DNA from: Paenibacillus doosanensis
Lineage (GTDB): Bacteria; Bacillota; Bacilli; Paenibacillales; NBRC-103111
Assembly: GCF_025060755.1 (NCBI RefSeq)
Contig: NZ_JANYUY010000007.1
Coordinates: 1 to 64,000 of the forward strand
Length of the DNA stretch: 64,000 nt
Reading direction: 5' to 3'
Shown: positions 18,992-28,166 of the stretch, one piece after another
How positions within the stretch are numbered: position 1 is the first letter of the stretch
How the letters are laid out: every line of letters starts with the position of its first letter
Made by a program: the position numbers and the translations under genes
Notes under the pieces: generated by a model
What the model was told of the DNA's origin: nothing
The model's database searches: none
Seen by the model: only the letters and a program-made list of their open reading frames with translations

Positions 18992-19891
18992 TTACCCTTT
19001 TACCGAACCGCTTGTAATTCCGCCGATAAAGGACTTGTTGGTCATGAAATAGACGACCAGAATAGGCAGTATCGACAGCATGGAGCCGGCGAGCATCAGG
19101 TGCCATTCCGCAGCGGCGTTCGTTGAGTACTTCAAGGAAATGACCCCCACCGTCAGCGGCCTCAGGCTTGGGTTCGTCATTGTAAAAATAAGCGGCAAAA
19201 TGTATTGATTCCATGCATCGCGGAACGTAAACAGACCGACTACGCCGAGTCCCGGCCCAAGCAGCGGCAAAATGACCCGCCAATATATTCCGAAAAATCC
19301 GCATCCGTCGATGGTGGCTGCTTCGTCCAGATCCTTCGGAACCGCTTTAACGAAACGTTCCAATAGGAAAATATAGAACGACAAGTGAGTGCCGATAAAA
19401 ATCAAAATGATGCTCCACAGCGATTTATGCATATGAACCGTCTTCATCATATCGTACAGAGGGCGATATGTAATCGCGCCGATCGTAATAAACATCGTCG
19501 CAGCAAGCACGAACATGATCGTTCCTCGTCCAGGGAAATTCCTTCTTGCCAGCGCATAAGCGCCCATAGAGCAGATGATCAGGTTCATCACCGTCGATAT
19601 GACGGAAATGAATAAGCTGTTCCACGTATACAGCGCAAAATTCGCTTTTTTCCAAGCTTCGATGTAATTAGGCCACTGCCAAGCTTTGGGTATCATGTTT
19701 GTGCTGCCGAGCAGCTCGGAGTTGGTTTTGAGCGAGCCGAATAAAGTAAACAAAACCGGATAAAGAATGGAAAATACGATTACGAGCAAAAACAGCCAAA
19801 CGATCACCCAACCGATCATCGAAGCGAGGCGAACGGAGGATTTGGCCCCCATGCCGCCGGCCGGATTGACTCTTGAAGAAATGCTGTTCAT
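18992..19891 (-). CDS. Carbohydrate ABC transporter permease, YesQ-like
   Basis: 299-residue CUT1 permease with six predicted membrane segments. The EAA loop is LDEAATIDGCGFFGIYWRVI, and the C-terminus MTNKSFIGGITSGSVKG is typical of MalG-side subunits. Ribosome site AAGGAGG. It follows its partner by 15 bp. It is a paralogue of the permease at 41438-42316: the ends NKSF...TSGSVKG agree. Confidence 0.88.
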   Translation of the reverse strand: MNSISSRVNPAGGMGAKSSVRLASMIGWVIVWLFLLVIVFSILYPVLFTLFGSLKTNSELLGSTNMIPKAWQWPNYIEAWKKANFALYTWNSLFISVISTVMNLIICSMGAYALARRNFPGRGTIMFVLAATMFITIGAITYRPLYDMMKTVHMHKSLWSIILIFIGTHLSFYIFLLERFVKAVPKDLDEAATIDGCGFFGIYWRVILPLLGPGLGVVGLFTFRDAWNQYILPLIFTMTNPSLRPLTVGVISLKYSTNAAAEWHLMLAGSMLSILPILVVYFMTNKSFIGGITSGSVKG

Positions 19892-19906
19892 AGTTGGCTG
19901 ACCTCC

Positions 19907-20818
19907 TTAATGCGACTCGCTGGATTTGCGCGAGATAAACAAATATAGTCCGGTAATGATTCCGACAATCAAGGCCGATACGAAGCCGGCCGCAGCCCCG
20001 TAGCCGTATTGCTGCACAACCGCTTCTCCTTCGGATACCGGGAAGAACAGCTTATAGATGTATAAATACATCACTTCCGTTTTTCCAACAGGTCCTCCGG
20101 CGGTCAATACCATGATGCCTTCATAGCTCTTGAGTGTATTTACGATCGCCAACATGATGATGATCTGCATCACGGGTCCGAGCATCGGAATCGTGACGTG
20201 GATGAACTGCTGAGTTTTGTTGGCGCCGTCGAGCGAAGCGGCTTCGTACAGATCGTTCGGAATGCCCTGCAGTCCGGCGAGGAAAAGCACCATGTAATTG
20301 CCGAGCGCTCCCCAGATCGCCACGATAATCGCCGTCGCCATCGAGTATTTAATGCCGAGCCATTCGATGGGGGATTGGATAATGCCGAATTGAATAAGAA
20401 CGTTGTTTATAATGCCGTTGTACGAGTTGAACATCAGGTAAAATACGAGCGAAATGACCGCCGCACTAATAATCGTCGGCATGAACAGAATCGCGCGGAT
20501 TGTGTTTTTACCGAAAAGCCGGCTCTGGTTCAAAATAAACGCCAGAATCAGCGCCAGCGGCAGCGTCACAATTAGCTTGCCGAACGTAAACACCCCGGTG
20601 TTCCTTACGGACTGCCAAAATTCGGCGTCCCGGGTAAACAGGCGGACGAAGTTGTCCATCCCGATAAACCTCGCGTCGGAAAAGCCGTCGTAATCGTAAA
20701 ACATATATTTGAACGCCCAGCCCATCGGGTAAATCGTAAAGAGAGCAAGCAATATAACGCATGGAAGCACCATAAGATACGGACCGGAATACTCTCTCCA
20801 TTTTTTTTTGAGTAACAT
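19907..20818 (-). CDS. Sugar ABC transporter permease, YesP-like
   Basis: 303-residue CUT1 permease, first importer gene of cassette 2. It has six predicted membrane segments and the loop YEAASLDGANKTQQFIHVTI. MVLTAGGPVGKTEVMYLYIY near the C-terminus is nearly identical to the equivalent region of the permease at 42351-43262. A TATACT box about 50 bp upstream without a good -35 fits activation by the response regulator encoded just before it. Confidence 0.88.
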   Translation of the reverse strand: MLLKKKWREYSGPYLMVLPCVILLALFTIYPMGWAFKYMFYDYDGFSDARFIGMDNFVRLFTRDAEFWQSVRNTGVFTFGKLIVTLPLALILAFILNQSRLFGKNTIRAILFMPTIISAAVISLVFYLMFNSYNGIINNVLIQFGIIQSPIEWLGIKYSMATAIIVAIWGALGNYMVLFLAGLQGIPNDLYEAASLDGANKTQQFIHVTIPMLGPVMQIIIMLAIVNTLKSYEGIMVLTAGGPVGKTEVMYLYIYKLFFPVSEGEAVVQQYGYGAAAGFVSALIVGIITGLYLFISRKSSESH

Positions 20819-20931
20819 TGACGGTTAATCTCCTTTCTCCTGTTGTGTTTGCTAAACCAAGTATACGGGCGCTCGGCCGATTCCACTAGGGAGGCAATTT
20901 TCATCAGGAGGGGGGAGATTTTACGCTGCCG

Positions 20932-22563
20932 TCATTCGTCGAGAGTTACCGTTCCAAGCAGATGATCCCGGTATCCGGATGGCGTCATTCCGGTTTTTTT
21001 CTTGAATATTTCACGAAAATATCGTCGGTCGTGATACCTGAGTCGTTCCGCCACTTCATAGATGGGGATATGCGGATCGGCGAGCCATTGCTTCGCTTGC
21101 GCCAGCTTTCTGTCTGTAATAAATTCCACGAAGGTGATCCCGGTTTCTTTTTTAAACAAGCTGCTCAGGTAGTTGGGGCTTACACCGACATGATCGGCTA
21201 CAGCGGGCAGCGTAATCGTTTGCAGCAGGTGCTCCTCGACGTACTGCTTAACCTGCTCGGTGATGTTTTTCGTTCCATTCTGAATCCACAATTTCACCTG
21301 CTGCGCAGAGGCCATACAGAGCTCGAAGACCCGGCTGCGCAGATCCGCCAAGCTTGTGTCCTCGAACGTTCCAGGCCACGTTCTGCTGAAATCGTCGGAC
21401 AGTCCGCCCTCGATATCCATTTCCAACATCTGACGGTACAATACCGCAGCCAGTTGAATGCAGGAAAGACGGGTTTCCTGCGGAGTGCATTCGCTGCTGT
21501 GCAGGCTCGTGAAAAAAACATCCACAGCTTGCGGAATAAGTTCCGTTTGTCCTCTTCGGACGACGCTCATCAACTCGTTCTCCGCGTGCATCGGGTATTC
21601 GCGCCCCCGGAGACGGTAGCGTGACAGATCTTCGTAGTGAATAACCTGATTCATGTCGAAGAACGACATATGCTCGATGGCTTCGCACGCCTGCCGGTAA
21701 GCATCCGGCAGATCCTTCAGCTCCGGACAAAGGGAGCTTTGCCCCACAGTGACGGTAATTTTGGAGTTTTGTTCAATGGATGTTCTGCAGTATTCGGCAA
21801 ATTGCAGCAATTGTAGCTTTACTTCCTTCTCTGATTTGCCCGGATCGTAATTGACGAGCAAGGTGTGCCGTCCCCATTCGGAATAAAACGCGACGCCGTT
21901 CCCCCACGAGACCAGGCAATCACGGATGATATTTTCGACGATAAACCGCGTCAGCTCCACTTCCTGAACGGGCTGTTGGGAAATCTCGGCGAACCGGTCG
22001 ATCGAAAAAACAAGCAGCCCGAAGTGCGCCGGCTTCACGGGTATTTCCGCGAAATTCCACTTGTCCTGCAGCCGCAAAGGCTGATGATCCCGGAATAGAA
22101 CCATTTCCGTCAAATATTGCTGCCGCATGGCCGGGAGGCTCACTTGCACTTTCCGCTGAAACTGCTTGCGCTGCTCTTCCATCTCAAGCTGCTTGCGAAT
22201 GGCGGAAAGCTCCTTTTCGATGATCGTCGTCAGCTCTTTAATATCGACCGGTTTCAGCACATATTCGGATGCGCCGAGTGAAATCGCCTGCTTGGCGTAA
22301 TCGAATTCGTCATAGCCGCTCAACACGATAAACCGGATCTGTCGCTGCTCCGTTTGCAGCCGGCTCATGAGCTCGATGCCGTTCATATTCGGCATCTTGA
22401 TGTCGGTGATCACCAGATCGGCTGGAAAGGAAGCATACTTGTCCAAAGCCTCCACCCCGTCCAAGGCGATCTCCACTCGGTCGACGCCTAGCTCCCCCCA
22501 GGGCACGTGCTTACGAATCCCCAGTACCACGCTCTCTTTATCATCCACCAGCATTACATTCAT
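20932..22563 (-). CDS. YesN-type response regulator with AraC DNA-binding domain
   Basis: 543 residues. The receiver domain (1-120) has the acidic pair D7/D8, phospho-acceptor D54 in VITDIKMPNM and the conserved Lys in EYVLKPVD. A middle region of about 300 residues precedes a C-terminal AraC domain (about 435-535: LPAVADHVGVSPNYLSSLFK and IYEVAERLRYHDRRYFREIF). It starts 6 bp after the kinase stop, so the pair is co-transcribed. It probably activates the adjacent importer and lyase-family genes when the kinase senses external sugar. Confidence 0.9.
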   Translation of the reverse strand: MNVMLVDDKESVVLGIRKHVPWGELGVDRVEIALDGVEALDKYASFPADLVITDIKMPNMNGIELMSRLQTEQRQIRFIVLSGYDEFDYAKQAISLGASEYVLKPVDIKELTTIIEKELSAIRKQLEMEEQRKQFQRKVQVSLPAMRQQYLTEMVLFRDHQPLRLQDKWNFAEIPVKPAHFGLLVFSIDRFAEISQQPVQEVELTRFIVENIIRDCLVSWGNGVAFYSEWGRHTLLVNYDPGKSEKEVKLQLLQFAEYCRTSIEQNSKITVTVGQSSLCPELKDLPDAYRQACEAIEHMSFFDMNQVIHYEDLSRYRLRGREYPMHAENELMSVVRRGQTELIPQAVDVFFTSLHSSECTPQETRLSCIQLAAVLYRQMLEMDIEGGLSDDFSRTWPGTFEDTSLADLRSRVFELCMASAQQVKLWIQNGTKNITEQVKQYVEEHLLQTITLPAVADHVGVSPNYLSSLFKKETGITFVEFITDRKLAQAKQWLADPHIPIYEVAERLRYHDRRYFREIFKKKTGMTPSGYRDHLLGTVTLDE

Positions 22564-22569
22564 CGTTGA

Positions 22570-24363
22570 TCACTCCTTGACGCAAAAAATTTGAATTTCC
22601 ATGACTGTACCTGCTCCCAGGCTGCTTTTGGCGCGCAGACAAGCCCGGTCTCCGAAAAAATACAACAGCCGTTCCTTAATGTTAGCGATCGCATACCCTC
22701 CGCTTTGAACGGAGACAGAGTCATCGGCATGCTGAACTGATTCATTAAAATCTTTGATACGCTCAGGCGGAATGCCACAGCCGTTATCTTTGACCTGCAA
22801 AATGACCGTGCCCGACTCCATGACCCTGCAGGACACATGGATATGGAAGTCTTTATATTCGTTGGCCTTAAATGCATGCAGGACGCAATTTTCGACGAGC
22901 GGCTGCATGATGATTTTGGGCACCAGAACGTGTTGAGCGCGCGGGTCCGCTTCGATGTCATAAGTGAACTGCCTCTTGTACTGGTGATTCACCAGCTTCA
23001 AATAATGCTCCACATGCTCCATTTCACTGGCGATGGTCGTTTCCTCTTTGCCCTTGTTGAGGCTGAGTCGAAAAAAACGCGATAAAGACAATATGATCTC
23101 AGGAGCTGCAGGGTCCTCGAACTCAAGCGACTTCCAATACAGCTCATCCAGCGTATTGTATAGAAAATGCGGATTGATCTGCGCCTGAAGCGCTCGCATC
23201 TCCGCTTGGCGCTTGGCCTTCCCTTCCTCGAGAATTTGCCTCAGCAGGCCTTGAATACGCTCCAGCATCTCGTCAAACCGGTTACCGAGCTCGCCGATAT
23301 CGTCCCGGTAAGCGGAAGAGAAGCGCACGTTGAGATCACCCAGCTTGACCTTATTCATCAGCATCATCAGCTTACGCAACCGATTGGTTACCCATTTGGC
23401 AATCCAATTGTTTACAAGGAACGAAACGATCAATAAAAAAACGGTCATCAAAATCGTGAAATACTTGATGAACTCGACCTTCCTGAGCAGAGTATCCTTC
23501 GGCTGGACGACGACAGCCCGCCACTGCGTAAACGGGATTTCCGAATGGTTGACTAGGACCGTTTCCTTGTTGATATCCATTTCAAAATGGGACGGCGCAT
23601 CCTTCAAACGGGCGAGCGCTGAATTTTGAATAAATTCCGCCACAGCCGAAGATTCCTCGGACATCAGCAGAGGCTTGCCGAGCTCGTCCAAAATGAGTGA
23701 AAAGCCTTGCGGAACAAGGTGAATGCTCTTCAAATTATTGACGAATTTTTCCGTCGATAGCGTCATCACCAGGTAGCTATCTTGATCCAGGTAACTCATA
23801 TCCGCCGCCGGCCTTGTGAGCAGGCTGATGACATCCCCTTGACCGCCGAATAACGGATCACTTTGGCTGTGCACCCACACGTTTTTCGGTGAGTTGACGA
23901 TTGCGGCATAATAAGGCGTCTCGCTAAAGGGGATATTTTTCTTCTCAAAGGGCCCTTCGAAAAAATCTCCCCTCGGCGTATTCATATAGATCGCCTTAAT
24001 CGAAGTCGAGTTGGTCCGCATTTGTGAAAACAACGAGAACATCGTATTGAAAACCTTCGTATAAGGTTCATTCGTTTTATTCAGGCTCCAGCTCATCGCC
24101 AGCTTCATCGCTTCGCTGGAATTGATCAGGTACATCCGGTCGCTGACATTCTTCATTTCATTGCCCATGTAGCCACTCAGTTGATTTACCGTTTGGTCGG
24201 CCGCGTTATAGGCGTAGTCCTGCAATATTCGGGAAGCTTCATTATAAGAGAATGCTCCCGTTAGCGGAACCGCCAAACAGACGACGATTGATGTAGTAAG
24301 GAATACTTTACGCTGCAAGCTGTAATTTTGAAATGTGGTTAAAATCCGCCGAATCAATCCCAT
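22570..24363 (-). CDS. YesM-type sensor histidine kinase
   Basis: 597 residues. The first membrane segment (about 20-40) and the second (about 300-322) bracket an extracellular sensor domain. HAMP-like region follows (LGDLNVRFSSAYRDDIGELG), then the His-kinase domain with phospho-acceptor in INPHFLYNTLDELYW and ATPase N-box VENCVLHAF and G-box DNGCGIP. Start ATG with GGGAG 6 nt upstream. It forms an operon with the response regulator. Confidence 0.9.
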   Translation of the reverse strand: MGLIRRILTTFQNYSLQRKVFLTTSIVVCLAVPLTGAFSYNEASRILQDYAYNAADQTVNQLSGYMGNEMKNVSDRMYLINSSEAMKLAMSWSLNKTNEPYTKVFNTMFSLFSQMRTNSTSIKAIYMNTPRGDFFEGPFEKKNIPFSETPYYAAIVNSPKNVWVHSQSDPLFGGQGDVISLLTRPAADMSYLDQDSYLVMTLSTEKFVNNLKSIHLVPQGFSLILDELGKPLLMSEESSAVAEFIQNSALARLKDAPSHFEMDINKETVLVNHSEIPFTQWRAVVVQPKDTLLRKVEFIKYFTILMTVFLLIVSFLVNNWIAKWVTNRLRKLMMLMNKVKLGDLNVRFSSAYRDDIGELGNRFDEMLERIQGLLRQILEEGKAKRQAEMRALQAQINPHFLYNTLDELYWKSLEFEDPAAPEIILSLSRFFRLSLNKGKEETTIASEMEHVEHYLKLVNHQYKRQFTYDIEADPRAQHVLVPKIIMQPLVENCVLHAFKANEYKDFHIHVSCRVMESGTVILQVKDNGCGIPPERIKDFNESVQHADDSVSVQSGGYAIANIKERLLYFFGDRACLRAKSSLGAGTVMEIQIFCVKE

Positions 24364-24401
24364 TCGTGTCTCCCTTGGTTGAATTTTTCTTTGCCCCTTT
24401 C

Positions 24402-24430
24402 ATTATAAGGTAAGTAATATACAGAATGAA
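24402..24430 (-). promoter_or_regulatory. Candidate promoter of the kinase/regulator operon
   Basis: TTCATT, 17-bp spacer, TATAAT, ending about 38 bp upstream of the kinase start on the minus strand. The -10 is perfect; the -35 is weak. Confidence 0.4.
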
Positions 24431-24515
24431 GTCTGCAATAATGTAATGTTTTCACATGCCGTGCTCGCTGCTGTCGTTGTGCAGATTTTGACGAGCTTGT
24501 ACCGGCACCGGCTGC

Positions 24516-24647
24516 AGATCGCTACGCTACGCCTGCCGGCTCCTTATCGGCTGCCGCAGAGTAGCGGAGATCGCCTCCGCCGCCGGCTATGCCGATCTGA
24601 AATTTTTCCATCGGCTGTTCAAGAAAAAAAGCGGGGGCACCCCCGGC
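24516..24647 (+). pseudogene. Relic of an AraC-family DNA-binding domain
   Basis: One plus-strand frame reads as the C-terminal half of an AraC domain: LRYACRLLIG, then EIASAAGYADLKFFHRL, then FKKKSGGTPG. It has no start codon, an in-frame stop lies just upstream (24489), and the usual PGQFR end is frameshifted. It faces opposite to both neighbours. It occupies most of the otherwise gene-free 24364-24822 stretch, whose remainder holds only a promoter candidate and a terminator. Confidence 0.65.
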
Positions 24648-24693
24648 AATTCCGGTCGCAATCGCAATCTGGCTAACCGAAAGTGTCATCGCA

Positions 24694-24735
24694 AGAAAAC
24701 GGCCCCAGTCCCATGGAATACAGGACCGAAGCCGT
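24694..24735 (-). terminator. Intrinsic terminator after the flavin reductase gene
   Basis: On the minus strand ACGGCTTCGGTCC pairs with GGGACTGGGGCCGT (about 13 bp including G-U pairs), followed by TTTTCTT. It lies about 90 bp past the stop at 24823. Confidence 0.6.
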
Positions 24736-24822
24736 CTAATGCTTTTACTTATTTATTTCTACCGTTTCCTTAACGCGGGCTGCCGTTCCACACAGCCTAT
24801 CGCCGCGGGGATTACACGTTTA

Positions 24823-25884
24823 TCAAAGCTGGTTCTTGACCATCATCTGATGAATTAACTCCCGATTGCGGCTGTTGAAAATATCATTATGCGAAGATAC
24901 GGTTCCGCTCTGATGCGCTTCAGGCTGCAAATACAGCTTAGCCTGGTTTACCGCATTCGCCGCATCTTGAAATGCCCCTGCAATCAAGTGCAGCTTCTTA
25001 TCGTATTTCAGAATATCACCCGCCGCATAAATGCCCGGCACGGAGGAGCCGCTGGGGTCCTGACCGTCAATATAATGCCCGTCGATCAGCTTAAGATCTA
25101 CTTTGCTGTTCTCCAATAAGGAGCGGTCTCGTTCGTAACCATGATTGATAATCACTTCGTCAATCGCCAGTTCGTCTACCTCGCCCGTTAGATGATTGGT
25201 CAGCTCGACTTTTTCAATCTTCTCGTGATTGGGATGGGCCATCAGCTTCGTTATCGTAGTGTGGAAGAAACATTTCACAGAGCTGTTCAGCAGCTGCTTC
25301 ACTTGGGCTTCATGTCCGGACAAAACGTCTTTTCGATACGTCAAATACACTTGACGGGCGATGGGCTCAAGCTCGTTCGCCCAATCCACCGCCGAATTTC
25401 CTCCGCCGGAGATGATCACCGTTTTATCCTTGAACCGCATAAGCGATTTGACGACATAATGGAGGTTCGACACCTCGAACTTCTCGGCGCCTTCCAGGTC
25501 AATTCTTTGAGGCTCCAGAATGCCTCCGCCGATCGCTACGATGACCGTTTTGGTATAATGCTCTTCTCCCGATGCGGCCCGCAGCTTGAATAAGCCGGAA
25601 TCATCGCGCTCAATCGATTCCACTTTCTGATTCAATACGACGGTCGGATGAAACGTTAATCCTTGTTCCACCATCTGTTCGATTAATTTTTCGCCAAGGA
25701 TGGGGGTAAGGCCGCCAACGTCCCAAATCATTTTTTCCGGATATACATGAACTTTGCCGCCCAGTACCGGCTGATACTCGATCAGCTTGGTTTTCATTTC
25801 CCGTAAACCGCTGTAAAACGCTGCAAACAAACCGGCCGGTCCTCCGCCGATGATCGTAACGTCGTATAATTCCTCGTGCTTCAT
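24823..25884 (-). CDS. Ferredoxin/flavodoxin-NADP+ reductase, thioredoxin-reductase-like (YumC/YcgT type)
   Basis: 353-residue flavoprotein. It has an FAD motif GGGPAG near residue 13, an NADPH motif GGGNSAVDW (about 160), and AAGDI near the C-terminus contacting FAD. The redox CxxC of true thioredoxin reductases is absent, which marks the type-2 ferredoxin reductase group. ATG at 25884 (MKHEELYD) has AAAGGAG upstream. Its position right after a siderophore-binding lipoprotein suggests it supplies electrons to reduce ferric siderophores in the cytoplasm; that link is inferred from context. Confidence 0.85.
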   Translation of the reverse strand: MKHEELYDVTIIGGGPAGLFAAFYSGLREMKTKLIEYQPVLGGKVHVYPEKMIWDVGGLTPILGEKLIEQMVEQGLTFHPTVVLNQKVESIERDDSGLFKLRAASGEEHYTKTVIVAIGGGILEPQRIDLEGAEKFEVSNLHYVVKSLMRFKDKTVIISGGGNSAVDWANELEPIARQVYLTYRKDVLSGHEAQVKQLLNSSVKCFFHTTITKLMAHPNHEKIEKVELTNHLTGEVDELAIDEVIINHGYERDRSLLENSKVDLKLIDGHYIDGQDPSGSSVPGIYAAGDILKYDKKLHLIAGAFQDAANAVNQAKLYLQPEAHQSGTVSSHNDIFNSRNRELIHQMMVKNQL

Positions 25885-25926
25885 GATCTGGATCTCTCCT
25901 TTGCTGCGCACCATGGTTTCGTATCC

Positions 25927-26928
25927 TTATTGAGATAATACATTGTTAACAATCGTCTTGACCCCGAGTTCGATTCCCAGCGGTCCTCCTGCTGCAATCG
26001 AGCTGTCCAAAGGATACATATGCTTGTTCTTGACGGCATGAAGCGAATTCCATACAGAATCGCTCTCCAAGTTTTTCAAATATCCCTTTAATTTCTGGGA
26101 AGATCCTCCCAGATCGGCGACAAACATGTAATCGGGATTCATGGTCGCCAGTCCTTCCAGAGAAATCTGTTCTCCTTTTTTGGACATATCGACATATTGG
26201 CTCGGAGGATTCAAGCCAAGCCCGCTGTCCTTATTGAACACGAATTGAGTGGTAAAGGCCCAATATTGCTTATCTCCCAGCATCGTTACGCCAAACGTTT
26301 TGTCGTTGTATGCTGTGAGCCGCTCTCTCGATTGCGCAACGAAAGCTTCAATCCGCGCGATTTCATCTTCTGCCTTCTGTTCTTTGCCGAAAATTTTTCC
26401 GTATTCCCGCAGCGCGCCCTGCCAGTTGTTTTCGTTGCTGTCGACGGTAATGACCGGGGCGATTTGATCCAGCTTGCCGCCGTAGCTCTCATACCGGTTT
26501 GAGACCGCGATAATCAAATCCGGGTCAACCGCCAGCAATTTCTCTATATTGGGGCTGGCTATCGAACCGAGATCCTCAATCGCATTGTTTTTGTACGGGG
26601 CCAAAGATTCCCACTCGCTGAGCACATTGATGTCCGTAGCGGCTACAGGGGATTCGCCAAGTAAAAACAGATGCTCGAAATTACGGAAAAACAAGAGGGC
26701 GACCTTCTCGGGTTTCTTCTCTAGCACGACCTCGCGGCCAAGCGCATCCACATAAGTTCTCGGCCATTTAGCCGCTTCCTGCCCGCTGGTTCCGGACTTG
26801 TCAGTCTCCGATGCAGGCGCTGCCGTATTCGGTGATCCGGCTGTGCCGGAATTGGACGTCCCGGCACAGCCGGCTAATATACTTACCAAAAATACAATGG
26901 AGACCAACAGTCCCATAAATCGTTTCAT
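25927..26928 (-). CDS. Iron-siderophore ABC transporter substrate-binding lipoprotein
   Basis: 333 residues, FecB/FhuD-type class III binding protein. The lipobox LAGC is followed by a Ser/Thr/Gly linker. The fold begins at WPRTYVDALGREVVLEKKPEKVA and includes NIEKLLAVDPDLIIA and KKGEQISLEGLATMNPDYMFV. ATG at 26928 has a strong GGAGGAG 5 nt upstream. No cognate permease or ATPase is present here, so it must work with a transporter elsewhere. It is cotranscribed with an AraC regulator behind a Fur box. Confidence 0.88.
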   Translation of the reverse strand: MKRFMGLLVSIVFLVSILAGCAGTSNSGTAGSPNTAAPASETDKSGTSGQEAAKWPRTYVDALGREVVLEKKPEKVALLFFRNFEHLFLLGESPVAATDINVLSEWESLAPYKNNAIEDLGSIASPNIEKLLAVDPDLIIAVSNRYESYGGKLDQIAPVITVDSNENNWQGALREYGKIFGKEQKAEDEIARIEAFVAQSRERLTAYNDKTFGVTMLGDKQYWAFTTQFVFNKDSGLGLNPPSQYVDMSKKGEQISLEGLATMNPDYMFVADLGGSSQKLKGYLKNLESDSVWNSLHAVKNKHMYPLDSSIAAGGPLGIELGVKTIVNNVLSQ

Positions 26929-26990
26929 GCTAACTCCTCCGATGACAACTTTGTTTTGCCTTGTTAATGGCCAGTTTAGCAAAACCGATT

Positions 26991-27842
26991 TTAGATGTGA
27001 ATGGAGCCATCCTGAAATCCATATGGATTATTCCTGAAATGACTCCTGAACTCACCGGGGGAGACGCCGAACTGCTTTTTAAACAAACGGCTGAAATATA
27101 AGGCGTCGGCATAACCGACGCTGTTGGCCACCTCGCCGATCGGCGCGTCGGTAGCCAGCAGGCCATCCTTGGCTTGGTTCAGACGATAGGCCATCAAGTA
27201 ATTGCCCGGTCCCATACCCGCGTACTTCTTAAACACATAAAACAGCCTGTTTTCATTGATATCGTTTTGTTCCGCTAATGCTCGCACGGTCAGCGCGTCC
27301 ATATAATGCTCATGGATATAATTCGAGATTTGCTCAAATAGCGCTTGTTCACCGTCGCTGCTTTGGTTGCGGACGCAAACGAATATCTCCTCCAGTACGC
27401 AGCGGAATATCGTCTCCGTCTGAAATGCCGTAACGCCTCCCGGCTGGCGGGACAATCGCCACAGAAGCTTAAGCAGCTCCGTCAGGCGGGGGCTTTGGCC
27501 CGGTGCAAGCTGGAAATGCGATTTGAGCAGAGAAAAGCCTGTCGGCTCGGGAGCGCAGATGCGATAGTGTACAAGCAGGTACTCCCAGCGGGTATTGCCG
27601 ATCACCTTTCTATCCAATTTCATATTCGCTCCGCCATGAACCACAACTCCCGGCGCTAATATATAAGGCGTACCGCCAAACACAAATTCCGCCTTCCCTC
27701 TTAATGGAAATACAAAACCGGGAAAAGCTTCGGTATAGCCGTCGCCGCGCCTTCCCGGATCATGCCCGTACAGGCTGACTTGCTCTACCCGAAACGAGGT
27801 ATGAGCAAAATGCTCGGCGAGCTTGTTAATGTCGATTTTCAT
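26991..27842 (-). CDS. AraC-family regulator of the iron-siderophore genes
   Basis: 283 residues. The N-terminal cupin-like ligand domain (about 1-140) includes FPLRGKAEFVFGG. The C-terminal AraC domain (about 185-280) includes LTVRALAEQNDINENRLFYV and PIGEVANSVGYADALYFSRL followed by FKKQFGVSPGEFR. Start ATG at 27842 with GGGAGCGG upstream. The layout recalls Btr-type siderophore regulators in Bacillus, which activate uptake genes when the siderophore is bound. A Fur box overlaps its promoter, so both iron and ligand should control expression. Confidence 0.82.
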   Translation of the reverse strand: MKIDINKLAEHFAHTSFRVEQVSLYGHDPGRRGDGYTEAFPGFVFPLRGKAEFVFGGTPYILAPGVVVHGGANMKLDRKVIGNTRWEYLLVHYRICAPEPTGFSLLKSHFQLAPGQSPRLTELLKLLWRLSRQPGGVTAFQTETIFRCVLEEIFVCVRNQSSDGEQALFEQISNYIHEHYMDALTVRALAEQNDINENRLFYVFKKYAGMGPGNYLMAYRLNQAKDGLLATDAPIGEVANSVGYADALYFSRLFKKQFGVSPGEFRSHFRNNPYGFQDGSIHI

Positions 27843-27901
27843 TGTACACCGCTCCCACTTGCTCCTTAATGAGTAATCGCGTCGATAAATCACACACTTT
27901 A

Positions 27902-27930
27902 ATCATACTCTTATCGATATTGATAATCAA
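27902..27930 (-). promoter_or_regulatory. Sigma-A promoter of the iron operon
   Basis: TTGATT, 17-bp spacer, TATGAT on the minus strand, about 60 bp upstream of the AraC start. The -35 lies inside the Fur box. Confidence 0.65.
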
Positions 27931-27934
27931 TATC
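27916..27934. promoter_or_regulatory. Fur box
   Basis: GATATTGATAATCAATATC matches the classic 19-bp Fur box GATAATGATAATCATTATC at 17 of 19 positions and is nearly palindromic. It covers the -35 of the iron operon promoter, so iron-loaded Fur would block transcription. Confidence 0.8.
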
Positions 27935-27944
27935 AATTGATTCA

Positions 27945-27979
27945 AACAAAAAACCGGCCCCAACGTAAAGGACCGATTT
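27945..27979 (-). terminator. Intrinsic terminator of the efflux operon
   Basis: On the minus strand AAATCGGTCC pairs with GGGCCGGTTT (10 bp, two or three G-U pairs, 9-nt loop), then a T-rich run. It lies beyond the DHA2 exporter and before the iron promoter. Confidence 0.65.
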
Positions 27980-28018
27980 TAAAGGATGTATGATTTTATA
28001 GCGGGTTAAAGAACTAAG

Positions 28019-28135
28019 ATGTACTCGAAGCCCGTCAAGCTGTGCTTAGACTATCTTTTTAGCCGCCTCTATGAAGATATTCCGCTATCCGCCCTTGCCG
28101 AGTTTACCGGATACAAACCCGAATCGAGCAAGCCA
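28019..28135 (+). pseudogene. Second relic of an AraC-family DNA-binding domain
   Basis: The plus-strand frame from ATG 28019 reads as the first part of an AraC domain: YSKPVKLCLDYLFSR followed by LYEDIPLSALAEFTG, matching the opening helices. The similarity stops where the recognition helix should begin, and the frame ends inside the 3' end of the exporter gene. A stop codon lies four codons upstream of the ATG. Interpreted as a truncated relic, not an expressed protein. Confidence 0.6.
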
Positions 28136-28166
28136 TTTGCGCAATACGCGCATGAGCTTCTTATAC

